11,048 nt of DNA from JAICJR01 sp036494715 (GCA_036494715.1 DASXNY010000060.1:1-11048), one strand, 5' to 3'. Counted from the stretch's first letter, positions 1-6,971 are shown. The notes: generated from the sequence alone by a model not told the origin. Numbers and translations: made by a program.

Positions 1-944
1 ACGTCGCCGAGGTGGTGGGCAAGTGGACCGGCATTCCGGTGTCCAAGCTGATGGAGGGCGAGGTCGAGAAGCTGATCCACATGGAGGATCGTCTGCACGA
101 GCGCGTGGTCGGCCAGGACGAGGCCGTCGAGGCCGTTTCGAACGCGCTGCGGCGCTCGCGCGCCGGGCTGCAGGACCCCAACCGCCCGATCGGCACGTTC
201 CTCTTCCTCGGTCCCACCGGCGTCGGCAAGACCGAGCTGGCGCGGGCGCTCGCCGAGTTCATGTTCGACTCCGAGCAGGCGATGATCCGCATCGACATGT
301 CGGAGTACATGGAGAAGCACTCCGTGTCCCGGCTCGTCGGCGCACCTCCCGGCTACATCGGCTACGAGGAGGGCGGCCAGCTCACCGAGGCCGTGCGCCG
401 GCGCCCGTACTCGGTGGTCCTGCTCGACGAGATCGAGAAGGCCCACACCGATGTCTTCAACGTGCTGCTCCAGGTGATGGACGACGGCCGCCTCACGGAC
501 GGGCAGGGCCGCACCGTGGACTTCAAGAACACCGTGCTGATCATGACCTCCAACGTCGCGGGCGGCATGGATGGCGTGCAGGCCACGTTCAAGCCAGAGT
601 TCATCAACCGCCTCGACGAGATCGTGCAGTTTCACCAGCTCACGCGCGAGGAGATCGGCGAGATCGTCGAGCTCCAGGTGGACAAGCTGGCGGGGCGCGT
701 GCGTGAGCGCGGCGTGGAAATCGAGCTCACTGATGACGCTCGGACGCTGCTCGGCAACCTTGGCTACGACCCCACCTACGGCGCGCGGCCGCTGCGACGG
801 GTGATCCAGAAGCAGCTCGTGGACAAGCTCGCGCTGGCGCTGCTCGAGGGCGAGTTCCAGCCCGGCGACCGCGTGCTCGTAGATGCCGCGGACGGCGCGC
901 TGTCCTTCAGCAAGGCGCCTGCCGCGACCCCCGCGGCCGCCTAG
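1..944 (+). CDS. clpB: ATP-dependent disaggregase ClpB, C-terminal part (5' end outside window)
   Basis: ClpB is a cytosolic hexameric AAA+ unfoldase that works with DnaK to pull proteins out of aggregates. The open frame enters from the left edge (first full codon at base 3), so about 313 C-terminal residues are visible and the true start is outside. Visible in order are the WTGIPVSKL segment that opens the second ATPase domain, Walker A GPTGVGKT (bases 210-233), the pore-loop motif GYIGYEEGG, Walker B VVLLDE (414-431), sensor-1 TSN, the arginine-finger region FINRLDE, and sensor-2 GARPLRR in the D2-small domain. The RIDMSEYMEKHSVSRLVGAPPG region reads as ClpB rather than ClpC or ClpA. The stretch between TSN and KPEFINR is short, and the protein ends in an Ala/Pro-rich tail (KAPAATPAAA). 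The N domain, the first ATPase domain and the middle coiled coil cannot be seen. Family assignment is firm. Confidence 0.96.
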   Translation, partial: VAEVVGKWTGIPVSKLMEGEVEKLIHMEDRLHERVVGQDEAVEAVSNALRRSRAGLQDPNRPIGTFLFLGPTGVGKTELARALAEFMFDSEQAMIRIDMSEYMEKHSVSRLVGAPPGYIGYEEGGQLTEAVRRRPYSVVLLDEIEKAHTDVFNVLLQVMDDGRLTDGQGRTVDFKNTVLIMTSNVAGGMDGVQATFKPEFINRLDEIVQFHQLTREEIGEIVELQVDKLAGRVRERGVEIELTDDARTLLGNLGYDPTYGARPLRRVIQKQLVDKLALALLEGEFQPGDRVLVDAADGALSFSKAPAATPAAA

Positions 945-945
945 A

Positions 946-969
946 GGAATACGTAGCGCTGCGTATTCC
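946..969. terminator. Hairpin directly after the clpB stop, possible terminator
   Basis: A perfect 8-bp inverted repeat, GGAATACG (946-953) and CGTATTCC (962-969), encloses an 8-base loop and begins one base after the clpB stop codon. No T-run follows, so a classical intrinsic terminator is not shown. U-tract-less hairpins are common at gene ends in high-GC actinobacteria, and its position between convergent genes suits a terminator in either direction. The function is inferred. Confidence 0.45.
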
Positions 970-974
970 GCGCG

Positions 975-1053
975 CGGGCGCGAACAGGCGCTCGACGAGC
1001 GTCGGCATTACCTTCCGGGCTTGACCGGAACGTTCGCGCCCGAACCAGGTTCC
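975..1053. other. Structured intergenic element with two competing folds
   Basis: Fold A is a perfect 11-bp long-range stem, CGGGCGCGAAC (975-985) with GTTCGCGCCCG (1032-1042). It closes over two local hairpins, CGCTC/GAGCG (989-1001) and TTCCGG/CCGGAA (1013-1030), giving a three-way junction. Fold B is a local hairpin in which GGAAC (1027-1031) pairs with GTTCC (1049-1053) and GTTCG (1032-1036) pairs with CGAAC (1041-1045), with a CGCC loop and a 3-base bulge. The two folds share bases and exclude each other. No open reading frame of known type lies here, and I could not fit a tRNA or any known riboswitch. It may be part of a 3' UTR, a bidirectional terminator or a small RNA; the sequence alone does not decide. 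Confidence 0.4.
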
Positions 1054-1061
1054 AATCAGCA

Positions 1062-1134
1062 GACGGCGGGACCGACGGCCCCCGGCGCGTAGCGCCCTCC
1101 CAGGGAAACGAACAGCGCCGGGGGACCCGCCGTC
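1062..1134. repeat. Long nested inverted repeat between convergent genes, possible bidirectional terminator
   Basis: Two perfect stems are nested. The outer is GACGGCGGG (1062-1070) with CCCGCCGTC (1126-1134), 9 bp. The inner is CCCCCGGCGC (1079-1088) with GCGCCGGGGG (1115-1124), 10 bp. Eight extra bases on the left and one on the right form an asymmetric internal loop. The apical region holds a small CCCT/AGGG hairpin (1095-1105). With 19 nearly all G-C pairs it should be very stable on either strand. It lies between the plus-strand clpB end and the minus-strand ybjQ-like end, so terminating both transcripts is the simplest reading. No T-run flanks it on either strand. Confidence 0.5.
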
Positions 1135-1145
1135 AAAGGGCAGAT

Positions 1146-1175
1146 GTGCGGAAGTGCGGAAGTGCGGAGGTGCGG
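1146..1175. repeat. Short tandem repeat, 8-bp unit, about 3.75 copies
   Basis: The unit GTGCGGAA occurs at 1146-1153 and 1154-1161, then as GTGCGGAG at 1162-1169 and as a partial GTGCGG at 1170-1175. The array ends one base before the stop codon of the minus-strand ybjQ-like gene. It is noncoding on both strands. No function can be read from it; slipped-strand expansion is the likely origin. Confidence 0.85.
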
Positions 1176-1176
1176 G

Positions 1177-1497
1177 CTAGACCGCCTGTGTTCTGACCGC
1201 GGTTCCGTACGCGCAGATTTCGGTCCAGCTCGGTCCCATCTCGGAGGTGTCGAAGCGCATCGCGAGGATCGCGTCGGCGCCCTTGGCCTCGGCCTCCTCG
1301 ACCATCCGCTGGATAACCTCGTGGCGGCTGTCCACGAGCGCCTTGGTCATCCCCTTGAGCTCGCCGCCCACCAGCGACTTGAAGCTCGCGCCGAGCTGCG
1401 AGCCGATGTTGCGCGAGCGCACGGTGAGGCCCATTACCTCGCCGTAGACCTCGACGACCTGTCGGCCCGGCAGTTCGTTAGTGGTTGTGATGAGCAA
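1177..1497 (-). CDS. YbjQ/UPF0145 family protein
   Basis: This 106-residue protein matches the YbjQ (UPF0145, DUF74) family. It opens with LITTTNELPGRQVVEVYGEV, followed by the conserved stretch around SRNIGSQLGASFKSLVGGEL, then RMVEEAEAKGADAILAMRFD, and ends with EICAYGTAV. The length is typical of the family. Members form ring-like oligomers of small alpha/beta units; a heavy-metal role has been suggested, but the function is not established. It has no signal peptide or membrane segment, so it is probably cytosolic. The start is TTG (1495-1497), chosen because the family usually begins at this point and because AAAGGAGA sits 5 bases upstream. It lies 50 bases downstream of the secreted-protein gene on the same strand and may be cotranscribed with it. 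It converges on clpB. Confidence 0.9.
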   Translation of the reverse strand: MLITTTNELPGRQVVEVYGEVMGLTVRSRNIGSQLGASFKSLVGGELKGMTKALVDSRHEVIQRMVEEAEAKGADAILAMRFDTSEMGPSWTEICAYGTAVRTQAV

Positions 1498-1539
1498 CGA
1501 GTCTCCTTTCCGCGGTGTGTTGAGCGGAGCGAAGACTCG
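1498..1539 (-). promoter_or_regulatory. Ribosome binding site of the ybjQ-like gene inside a potential hairpin
   Basis: Read on the minus strand, the arm CGAGTCTTC (1539-1531) can pair over 9 bp, with one G-U, with GGAGACTCG (1506-1498), which abuts the TTG start. The loop is 24 bases. The 3' arm contains most of the Shine-Dalgarno AGGAG (1507-1503). The fold would hide the ribosome site, or it could simply end the upstream transcript. The pairing is visible; regulation is inferred. Confidence 0.4.
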
Positions 1540-1547
1540 CAGCCCGG

Positions 1548-2192
1548 CTACTTGAACGTGTTGAAGATCGTCACCGGCCCCGCGATTCGCGGGAGCGTGT
1601 GCTTCGAGTACTTCTTCCTGTTATCGAACTGGAAGGTCCAGGTGCCGACGGCCGGCCGCCTGACCGGGAAGAAGCGCTTCTTCACGGTGAGGGTTCCGCA
1701 GGGCGCCTTGGCCTTGCCGAGCTTGCGCAGGAAGCGCTGCTTGCCGTGGAACACGTAGTGCAGGTAGAGGACGCCGCCGGGCGGCATGCCGTGGACGCCG
1801 AACTTGACCTTGCGACTCGGCTTCGCGCGGTGCGGGCTCACCGAGGCGGCCTGCTTCGTCACGGTCACGTTGGTGGTGGCGACCGCCGATGCGGTCGTCA
1901 GGTCCTGGGCGGTGAGCGTGTAGGTGTGCTGGAAGGCGTTGCCGGACAGGAGCGGGGCGGTGAGCGGCTGCGTGAAGTTGCCCGCCGTGTCCGCGGTACC
2001 GCCGGCGGCCAACTGGCCGTCGAAGCTGAAATTGATCGGCCCGCTCGCTGTGAAGCCCGTGCCGCTTGCCGTCACCGGCGCTCCCTGGATATAACACGGC
2101 GCGTTGACCGCGACGGTCGAGGCCTCCGCCGGTGCCGTGCCCCCGACCAGCGCGAGTCCAATGGTCGCCGCGGCGATCGTCTTCCTCTTCAT
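1548..2192 (-). CDS. Secreted hypothetical protein with Ig-like N-terminal half and basic C-terminal half
   Basis: The 214-residue product has a Sec signal peptide: MKRK, a hydrophobic stretch to about residue 19, and a likely cut after AEA (residue 24). Residues 25-115 are rich in Ser, Thr, Gly and Ala, with alternating beta-type sequence and a GTGFTASGPINFSF segment, which resembles bacterial Ig-like or IPT-type beta-sandwich domains. Residues 120-200 are strongly basic and carry HGMPPGGVLYLHYVF, KQRFLRKLGKAKAPCGTL and TWTFQFDNRKKYS. Only two cysteines remain in the mature protein (C33 and C165), so they could form one disulfide. No LPXTG motif or C-terminal membrane anchor is seen, so it is probably free or attached non-covalently outside the cell. 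The ATG has GGAGGG 6 bases upstream. I recall similar C-terminal halves in Thermoleophilia, but I cannot name a function. Confidence 0.8.
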   Translation of the reverse strand: MKRKTIAAATIGLALVGGTAPAEASTVAVNAPCYIQGAPVTASGTGFTASGPINFSFDGQLAAGGTADTAGNFTQPLTAPLLSGNAFQHTYTLTAQDLTTASAVATTNVTVTKQAASVSPHRAKPSRKVKFGVHGMPPGGVLYLHYVFHGKQRFLRKLGKAKAPCGTLTVKKRFFPVRRPAVGTWTFQFDNRKKYSKHTLPRIAGPVTIFNTFK

Positions 2193-2336
2193 CCCTTGCC
2201 CTCCGTGAGTAGCCAGTGACGCTGCGTCCGCCTGGATTTGTACCCCGATCGCGCGGGCGACAGGCTCCCGGCTTGCATCCGGCCGGAAAAAATGCGAGAA
2301 ACCCGGCTGTACGCATCAGACGGGAAAGGAACGGCC
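2193..2336. promoter_or_regulatory. Divergent promoter region
   Basis: These 144 bases separate the minus-strand secreted-protein gene from the plus-strand GYD and purine genes, so promoters for both should lie here. On the minus strand TACAAAT (2242-2236) is a reasonable -10 candidate about 43 bases before the ATG, without a convincing -35. On the plus strand I find no clear -35/-10 pair. A CCGGCCGG palindrome (2279-2286) followed by six A residues, and flanked by GCAT (2275-2278) and ATGC (2292-2295), could be an operator. The Shine-Dalgarno sites at both ends are clear: GGAGGG at 2204-2199 (minus) and AAAGGA at 2325-2330 (plus). I see no purine riboswitch. Confidence 0.4.
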
Positions 2337-2618
2337 ATGCCTACGTTCGTGCTCCTGAGCACGCTGACTCCTGAGGGGGTTCAGACGATCAAGAACAACC
2401 CCACCCGCATCCGCGAGGTGAACAAGGAGGTCGAGCAGCTCGGGGCGACCGTCAAGGCGCAGTGGGCGACGCTCGGCCGCTACGACTTCGTGAACATCGT
2501 GGAGGCGCCGGACGAGCAGACAATGGCGCGCGTGTCGCTCGAGCTCGGCTCGCGGGGGACCTCGAGGTACGAGACGCTCGTGGCAATTCCCGTCGATGAC
2601 TTCATCGCAGCGCTGTAG
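2337..2618 (+). CDS. GYD domain-containing protein
   Basis: This 93-residue cytosolic protein fits the GYD family (PF08734), small ferredoxin-fold-like proteins of unknown function. It begins MPTFVLLSTLTPEGVQTIK and has the family core TLGRYDFVNIVEAPDEQTM (residues about 45-63), followed by a predicted helix and the ending YETLVAIPVDDFIAAL. The frame is open upstream to 2238, but the ATG at 2337 is preferred: AAAGGA lies 6 bases before it and the family starts at MPTF. The upstream extension (MYPDRAGDR...) looks non-coding. It ends 15 bases before purD on the same strand, so it is probably the first gene of the purine transcript. No catalytic residues can be assigned; a ligand-binding or dimeric regulatory role is only a guess. 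Confidence 0.88.
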   Translation: MPTFVLLSTLTPEGVQTIKNNPTRIREVNKEVEQLGATVKAQWATLGRYDFVNIVEAPDEQTMARVSLELGSRGTSRYETLVAIPVDDFIAAL

Positions 2619-2633
2619 GCGCGCCGGGTCCAG

Positions 2634-3907
<1,274 letters not shown>

Positions 3908-3911
<4 letters not shown>

Positions 3912-4387
3912 CGAGGGAGCAGCCAGAGGGAGTGCCCTCGACCGAGACACAGGTCGAGGCGATCTTCGACGAGATGAACGTGGACGCCCCGCTCGTGGGC
4001 ATCGTGATGGGGTCGAAGAGCGACATGCCGGTGATGGAGAAGGCCGGCAAGGAACTGGAGGAGCGCGGGATCCGCCACGAGATCCGGGTGATGAGCGCGC
4101 ACCGCGACCCGGAGGTCGTGGCGGACTACGCGCAGAACGCGCGCATGCGCGGCCTCAAGGTGATCATCGCCGGCGCGGGTCTCGCGGCGGCGCTGCCGGG
4201 CGTTGTCGCGGCGCACACCGACCTGCCGGTGATCGGCGTCCCGCTCACCTCCTCGACGTCGGTGGCGGGAGGGCTCGACGCCCTGCTCGCGATCTCGCAG
4301 ATGCCGCCGGGCGTGCCGGTGGCGTGCATGGGCATCAACGGCTCGCGCAACGCCGCCATCCTGGCTGCCAAGATCGTCGACGGGTAG
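3908..4387 (+). CDS. purE: 5-(carboxyamino)imidazole ribonucleotide mutase (PurE)
   Basis: PurE moves the carboxyl group of N5-CAIR to C4 to give CAIR; class I enzymes get N5-CAIR from PurK. The product has the PurE fold: GIVMGSKSD (31-39), MSAHRDPEVV (62-71) with the catalytic His65, AGAGLAAALPG (88-98), VAAHTDLPVIGVP, and QMPPGVPVACMGINGSRNAAILAA (131-154). The usual AAHLPG is AAALPG here, so the second conserved active-site histidine is Ala95, and AHRTP is AHRDP. The TTG start at 3908 overlaps the purD stop and has GGAAAGGG 7 bases upstream. It gives a 26-residue lead before the core, so ATG 3974 is a possible alternative start. No purK is in the window. The family call is sure; mutase versus direct carboxylase is less so. 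Confidence 0.95.
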
Positions 4388-4496
4388 TTGGGTCCCCCAC
4401 TCAAGACATTGCGGCCTGGATACGCCCGCTCCACGTCGCCTGGCATCCGCGGATCAGCCGTCCCAGACCACACTCTCTTTTCGTGACGAACCCTTC
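4388..4496. promoter_or_regulatory. purE-purB spacer with palindrome, possible secondary promoter
   Basis: This 109-base gap is the largest break in the purine cluster. A weak hairpin, TTGGGT/ACTCAA with a CCCCC loop (4388-4404), follows the purE stop. A perfect 10-bp palindrome, ATCCGCGGAT, lies at 4445-4454. Just before purB, TTCGTGA is repeated (4480-4486 and 4494-4500), the second copy containing the purB GTG. The first copy opens a five-codon frame (4483-4500) that ends on the purB start. I see no convincing -10/-35 pair and no Shine-Dalgarno. A promoter or operator here is inferred from spacing alone. Confidence 0.3.
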
Positions 4497-5777
4497 GTGA
4501 TCGAGCGATACACACGCCCCGAGATCGGGGCCGTCTGGTCTGAGCAGCGCAAGCTCGACTGCTGGCTGGTGGTCGAGCTGGCGGCGATCGACGCGCTCGA
4601 GGAGATGGGCGTCGTCCCGTCCGACGACGCCGCGGTGATCCGCGACCGCGCCTCGTTCACGGTCGACGCGGTCAAGGAGCGCGAGAAGGTCACCGACCAC
4701 GACGTCGCGGCGTTCGTCGACGTGGTGGCGGGGTCGGTGGGTGAGGCCGGGCGCTGGGTGCACCACGGGCTCACCTCGTCGGACGTGCTCGACACCGCGC
4801 TCGCCCTCCAGCTCACGGCCGCCGGGCTGATCCTCATCAACGGCGCGCGCGACTACCGCGACGCGCTCATCCGCAAGGCGCGCGAGTATCGCGACACGCT
4901 CTGCGCCGGGCGCACCCACGGCGTGCAGGCCGAGCCGACCACCTTCGGCATCAAGCTCGCCGGCTTCGCCTTCGAGGCGCACCGCAACGTGCGGCGGCTG
5001 GAGCGCGCGGTGGAGCAGGCGTCGGTGGGGGCGCTGTCGGGCGCGGTGGGCACCTACTCGTCCAACGGTCCGGAGTTCGAGCGGCGCGTGCTCGAGCGGC
5101 TCGGGCTCGGGCGCGAGAACGTGTCGACGCAGGTGGTCGCGCGCGACCGGCACGCGGAGCTGCTGTCCGCGATCTCGATCGCCGGCGCCGGTCTCGAGCG
5201 CTTCGGCACAGAGATCCGGCACCTGCAGCGCACCGAGGTGCGCGAGGTCGAGGAGCCGTTCCGCGCCGGGCAGAAGGGCTCGTCGGCGATGCCGCACAAG
5301 CGCAACCCGATCATCAGTGAGCGCATCTGCGGGATCGCCCGGCTGTTGCGCGGCTACGCGCAGGCCGGCGTCGAGGACATCGCGCTCTGGCACGAGCGCG
5401 ACATCTCGCACTCGTCGGTCGAGCGCGTGGCGTTGCCGGACTCGACGATCCTGCTGGACTACTCGCAGTCGCTCGCCGTGCGCGTGGTGGACGGCATGAC
5501 GGTGCACGTCGAGCGCATGCGCGAGAACCTGAACGCCACGCACGGGGCGCTCTTCTCGCAGCGGGCGCTGCTCGCGCTGGTGGAGTCGGGGCTCTCGCGC
5601 GACGACGCCTACCGCATCGTCCAGCAGAACGCGCAGCGCGCGTGGGACGAGGGCGTGGAGTTCCGCGACCTGCTCGCCGAGGCCGCGCCCGGGCTCGACC
5701 TCGACGCCATCTTCGACCCGCAGGCGTTCGTGAAGTACGCCGACGAGATCGTCGGCCGCCTCGACGCGATCGGTTGA
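4497..5777 (+). CDS. purB: Adenylosuccinate lyase
   Basis: PurB removes fumarate from SAICAR to give AICAR, and from adenylosuccinate to give AMP; it is a cytosolic homotetramer of the fumarase/aspartase superfamily. The 426 residues are of normal length for the short bacterial type. Visible are His68 (VTDHDV), His89/90 with GLTSSDV (91-97), the catalytic GRTHGVQAEP with His141, and the superfamily signature loop GSSAMPHKRNP (261-271). These histidine positions match the active-site numbering I know from Bacillus subtilis PurB. The GTG start at 4497 fits the MIERYTRPEIG opening typical of the family. No Shine-Dalgarno precedes it, so initiation may be leaderless or otherwise unusual. It is set off by gaps of 109 and 76 bases from purE and purC. 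Confidence 0.98.
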   Translation: MIERYTRPEIGAVWSEQRKLDCWLVVELAAIDALEEMGVVPSDDAAVIRDRASFTVDAVKEREKVTDHDVAAFVDVVAGSVGEAGRWVHHGLTSSDVLDTALALQLTAAGLILINGARDYRDALIRKAREYRDTLCAGRTHGVQAEPTTFGIKLAGFAFEAHRNVRRLERAVEQASVGALSGAVGTYSSNGPEFERRVLERLGLGRENVSTQVVARDRHAELLSAISIAGAGLERFGTEIRHLQRTEVREVEEPFRAGQKGSSAMPHKRNPIISERICGIARLLRGYAQAGVEDIALWHERDISHSSVERVALPDSTILLDYSQSLAVRVVDGMTVHVERMRENLNATHGALFSQRALLALVESGLSRDDAYRIVQQNAQRAWDEGVEFRDLLAEAAPGLDLDAIFDPQAFVKYADEIVGRLDAIG

Positions 5778-5853
5778 ACTCCGCATTTACCGGACTGCGG
5801 ACCGTGGACTGCGGGCGGGCGACCCGACCTGATCCCTTAGTAGCCTCCGAGTC
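5778..5853. promoter_or_regulatory. purB-purC spacer with short direct repeat
   Basis: The 76-base gap holds GGACTGCGG twice (5792-5800 and 5806-5814), 14 bases apart. CCGCA (5781-5785) can pair with TGCGG of the first copy. TTAGTA (5837-5842), 11 bases before the purC ATG, could be part of a -10 box for a near-leaderless transcript, but no -35 is evident and there is no clear Shine-Dalgarno. A promoter for purC onward is possible, not shown. Confidence 0.3.
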
Positions 5854-6747
5854 ATGAGCGATGCCGCCACGCTCGAGGGCCATGACCTGATCGCGCAGGG
5901 CAAGGTCCGCGAGATCTACGACTCCGGGCCCGACCACCTGCTGATGGTCGCGTCCGACCGCATTTCGACCTATGACGTCGTCCACCCGAATCCGATTCCG
6001 GACAAGGGCAAGGTGCTCACCGGCATGTCGGTGTTCTGGTTCGAGCGGACCAAGGACATCTGCCCGAACCATCTCGTCTCGTTCGAGGACGTGCCCGCCG
6101 AGGTGCGCGGCCGGGGGCTGCTCGTCGAGCGGCTCGAGATGGTCCCGATCGAGTGCGTGGTGCGCGGGTACATCACGGGCTCGGGCTGGAAGGACTACCA
6201 GGCGAGCGGCGCGGTCTGCGGGATCGAGCTGCCGGAGGGCCTGCGGGAGTCCGAGCAGCTCCCGGAGCCGATCTTCACGCCCGCGACCAAGGCGGAGATC
6301 GGCGACCACGACGAGAACGTCGACTTCGAGCGCGCAGCCGAGATCCTCGGCGACCGCGGGCTGCTCGAGGAGCTGCGCCGCCTCACTCTCGCGATCTACT
6401 CGTTCGCCGCCGATCACGCGCGCGAGCGCGGCATCATCCTGGCGGACACCAAGTTCGAGTTCGGCCGGCGTGCCGACGGCACGATCGTTCTGGGCGACGA
6501 GGTGCTCACGCCGGACTCCTCCCGCTTCTGGCCGGCCGACGGTTACGAGCCCGGCCACGGCCAGCCCTCGTTCGACAAGCAGTACGTGCGCGACTGGGCC
6601 GCCGGCTCCGGCTGGGACAAGACGCCGCCGGCGCCCGAGCTGCCCGCCGACGTGGTGACCCGCACGCGCGAGCTCTACGCGGATGCCTACGCGCGCATCA
6701 CAGGCGAGTCGTTCGACGAGTGGCTGCGGCGAAGCGGAGGAGCTTGA
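5854..6747 (+). CDS. purC: Phosphoribosylaminoimidazole-succinocarboxamide synthase (SAICAR synthetase)
   Basis: PurC condenses CAIR with aspartate using ATP to form SAICAR. The 297-residue product is the long form, about 60 residues longer than E. coli PurC. Motifs are GKVREIYD (16-23) and SDRISTYDVV (34-43) in the ATP-binding lobe, PIECVVRGYITGSGW (98-112), FTPATKAEIGDHDENV (141-156), ILADTKFEFG (195-204), and the substrate-site signature DEVLTPDSSRFW (215-226). The C-terminal QPSFDKQYVRDW segment is typical of long PurC. The start is ATG 5854; a poor ribosome site precedes it. The last codons overlap the purS start by four bases (TTGA), so PurC and the FGAM synthetase subunits are likely made from one message. 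Confidence 0.98.
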   Translation: MSDAATLEGHDLIAQGKVREIYDSGPDHLLMVASDRISTYDVVHPNPIPDKGKVLTGMSVFWFERTKDICPNHLVSFEDVPAEVRGRGLLVERLEMVPIECVVRGYITGSGWKDYQASGAVCGIELPEGLRESEQLPEPIFTPATKAEIGDHDENVDFERAAEILGDRGLLEELRRLTLAIYSFAADHARERGIILADTKFEFGRRADGTIVLGDEVLTPDSSRFWPADGYEPGHGQPSFDKQYVRDWAAGSGWDKTPPAPELPADVVTRTRELYADAYARITGESFDEWLRRSGGA

Positions 6748-6971
6748 AGGCTCGGGTCCTGATTCGTCCCAAGGAAGGGATCCTCGACCCGCAGGGACAG
6801 ACCGTCGAACGCGCGCTCCCGGCGCTTGGCTTCGAGGGAGTGACGGACGTGCGCGTGGGGCGCATGGTCGAGCTCGAGGTGCCCGACACCTCGCAGATCA
6901 ACGAGATGTGCGAGAAGCTGCTCGCCAACCCGCTGATCGAGGACTACGAGATCCTGGTGGTGGAGCGGTGA
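6744..6971 (+). CDS. purS: Phosphoribosylformylglycinamidine synthase subunit PurS
   Basis: PurS is the small structural subunit that bridges PurQ and PurL in the three-part FGAM synthetase of Gram-positive bacteria and archaea. The 75-residue product shows the family pattern: ARVLIRPKEGILDPQGQTVERAL (3-25), GFEGVTDVRVGRMVELEV (29-46), and the ending CEKLLANPLIEDYEI (56-70). The start is TTG at 6744-6746, overlapping the purC stop. It is supported by GGAGGAG (6736-6742) just upstream and by the MKARVLIRPK opening; there is no ATG or GTG before the conserved core. The stop overlaps the purQ GTG (GTGA). The rare start and close Shine-Dalgarno suggest that translation depends on ribosomes finishing purC. 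Confidence 0.96.
   Translation: MKARVLIRPKEGILDPQGQTVERALPALGFEGVTDVRVGRMVELEVPDTSQINEMCEKLLANPLIEDYEILVVER

Noticed and set aside
1027..1060. tRNA T-arm-like phrase GGTTCCAATC near the structured element
   Set aside because: No matching acceptor stem, anticodon arm or D arm could be fitted around it.
1144..1758. Plus-strand open frame across the ybjQ-like gene and into the secreted-protein gene
   Set aside because: It begins in the tandem repeat and is antisense to two genes with clear starts and ribosome sites; its translation has no recognisable features.
2238..2336. 33-codon N-terminal extension of the GYD gene
   Set aside because: Family members start at MPTF-like sequence, the ATG at 2337 has a good Shine-Dalgarno, and the extension sits in the divergent promoter region.
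2193..2336. Possible purine or PRPP riboswitch ahead of the GYD-purD genes
   Set aside because: The spacer is short, shows no conserved aptamer core that I recognise, and includes only modest palindromes.
4401..5786. 461-codon open frame on the minus strand opposite purB
   Set aside because: The translation is a low-complexity mix of Arg, Leu, Val, His and Asp with no recognisable motif. Long antisense frames are expected opposite high-GC genes, and purB is unmistakable on the other strand.
5314..6558. 414-codon minus-strand open frame spanning purB and purC
   Set aside because: It crosses two well-defined plus-strand genes and their spacer, and degenerates into Arg/Ala/Pro-rich sequence at one end.
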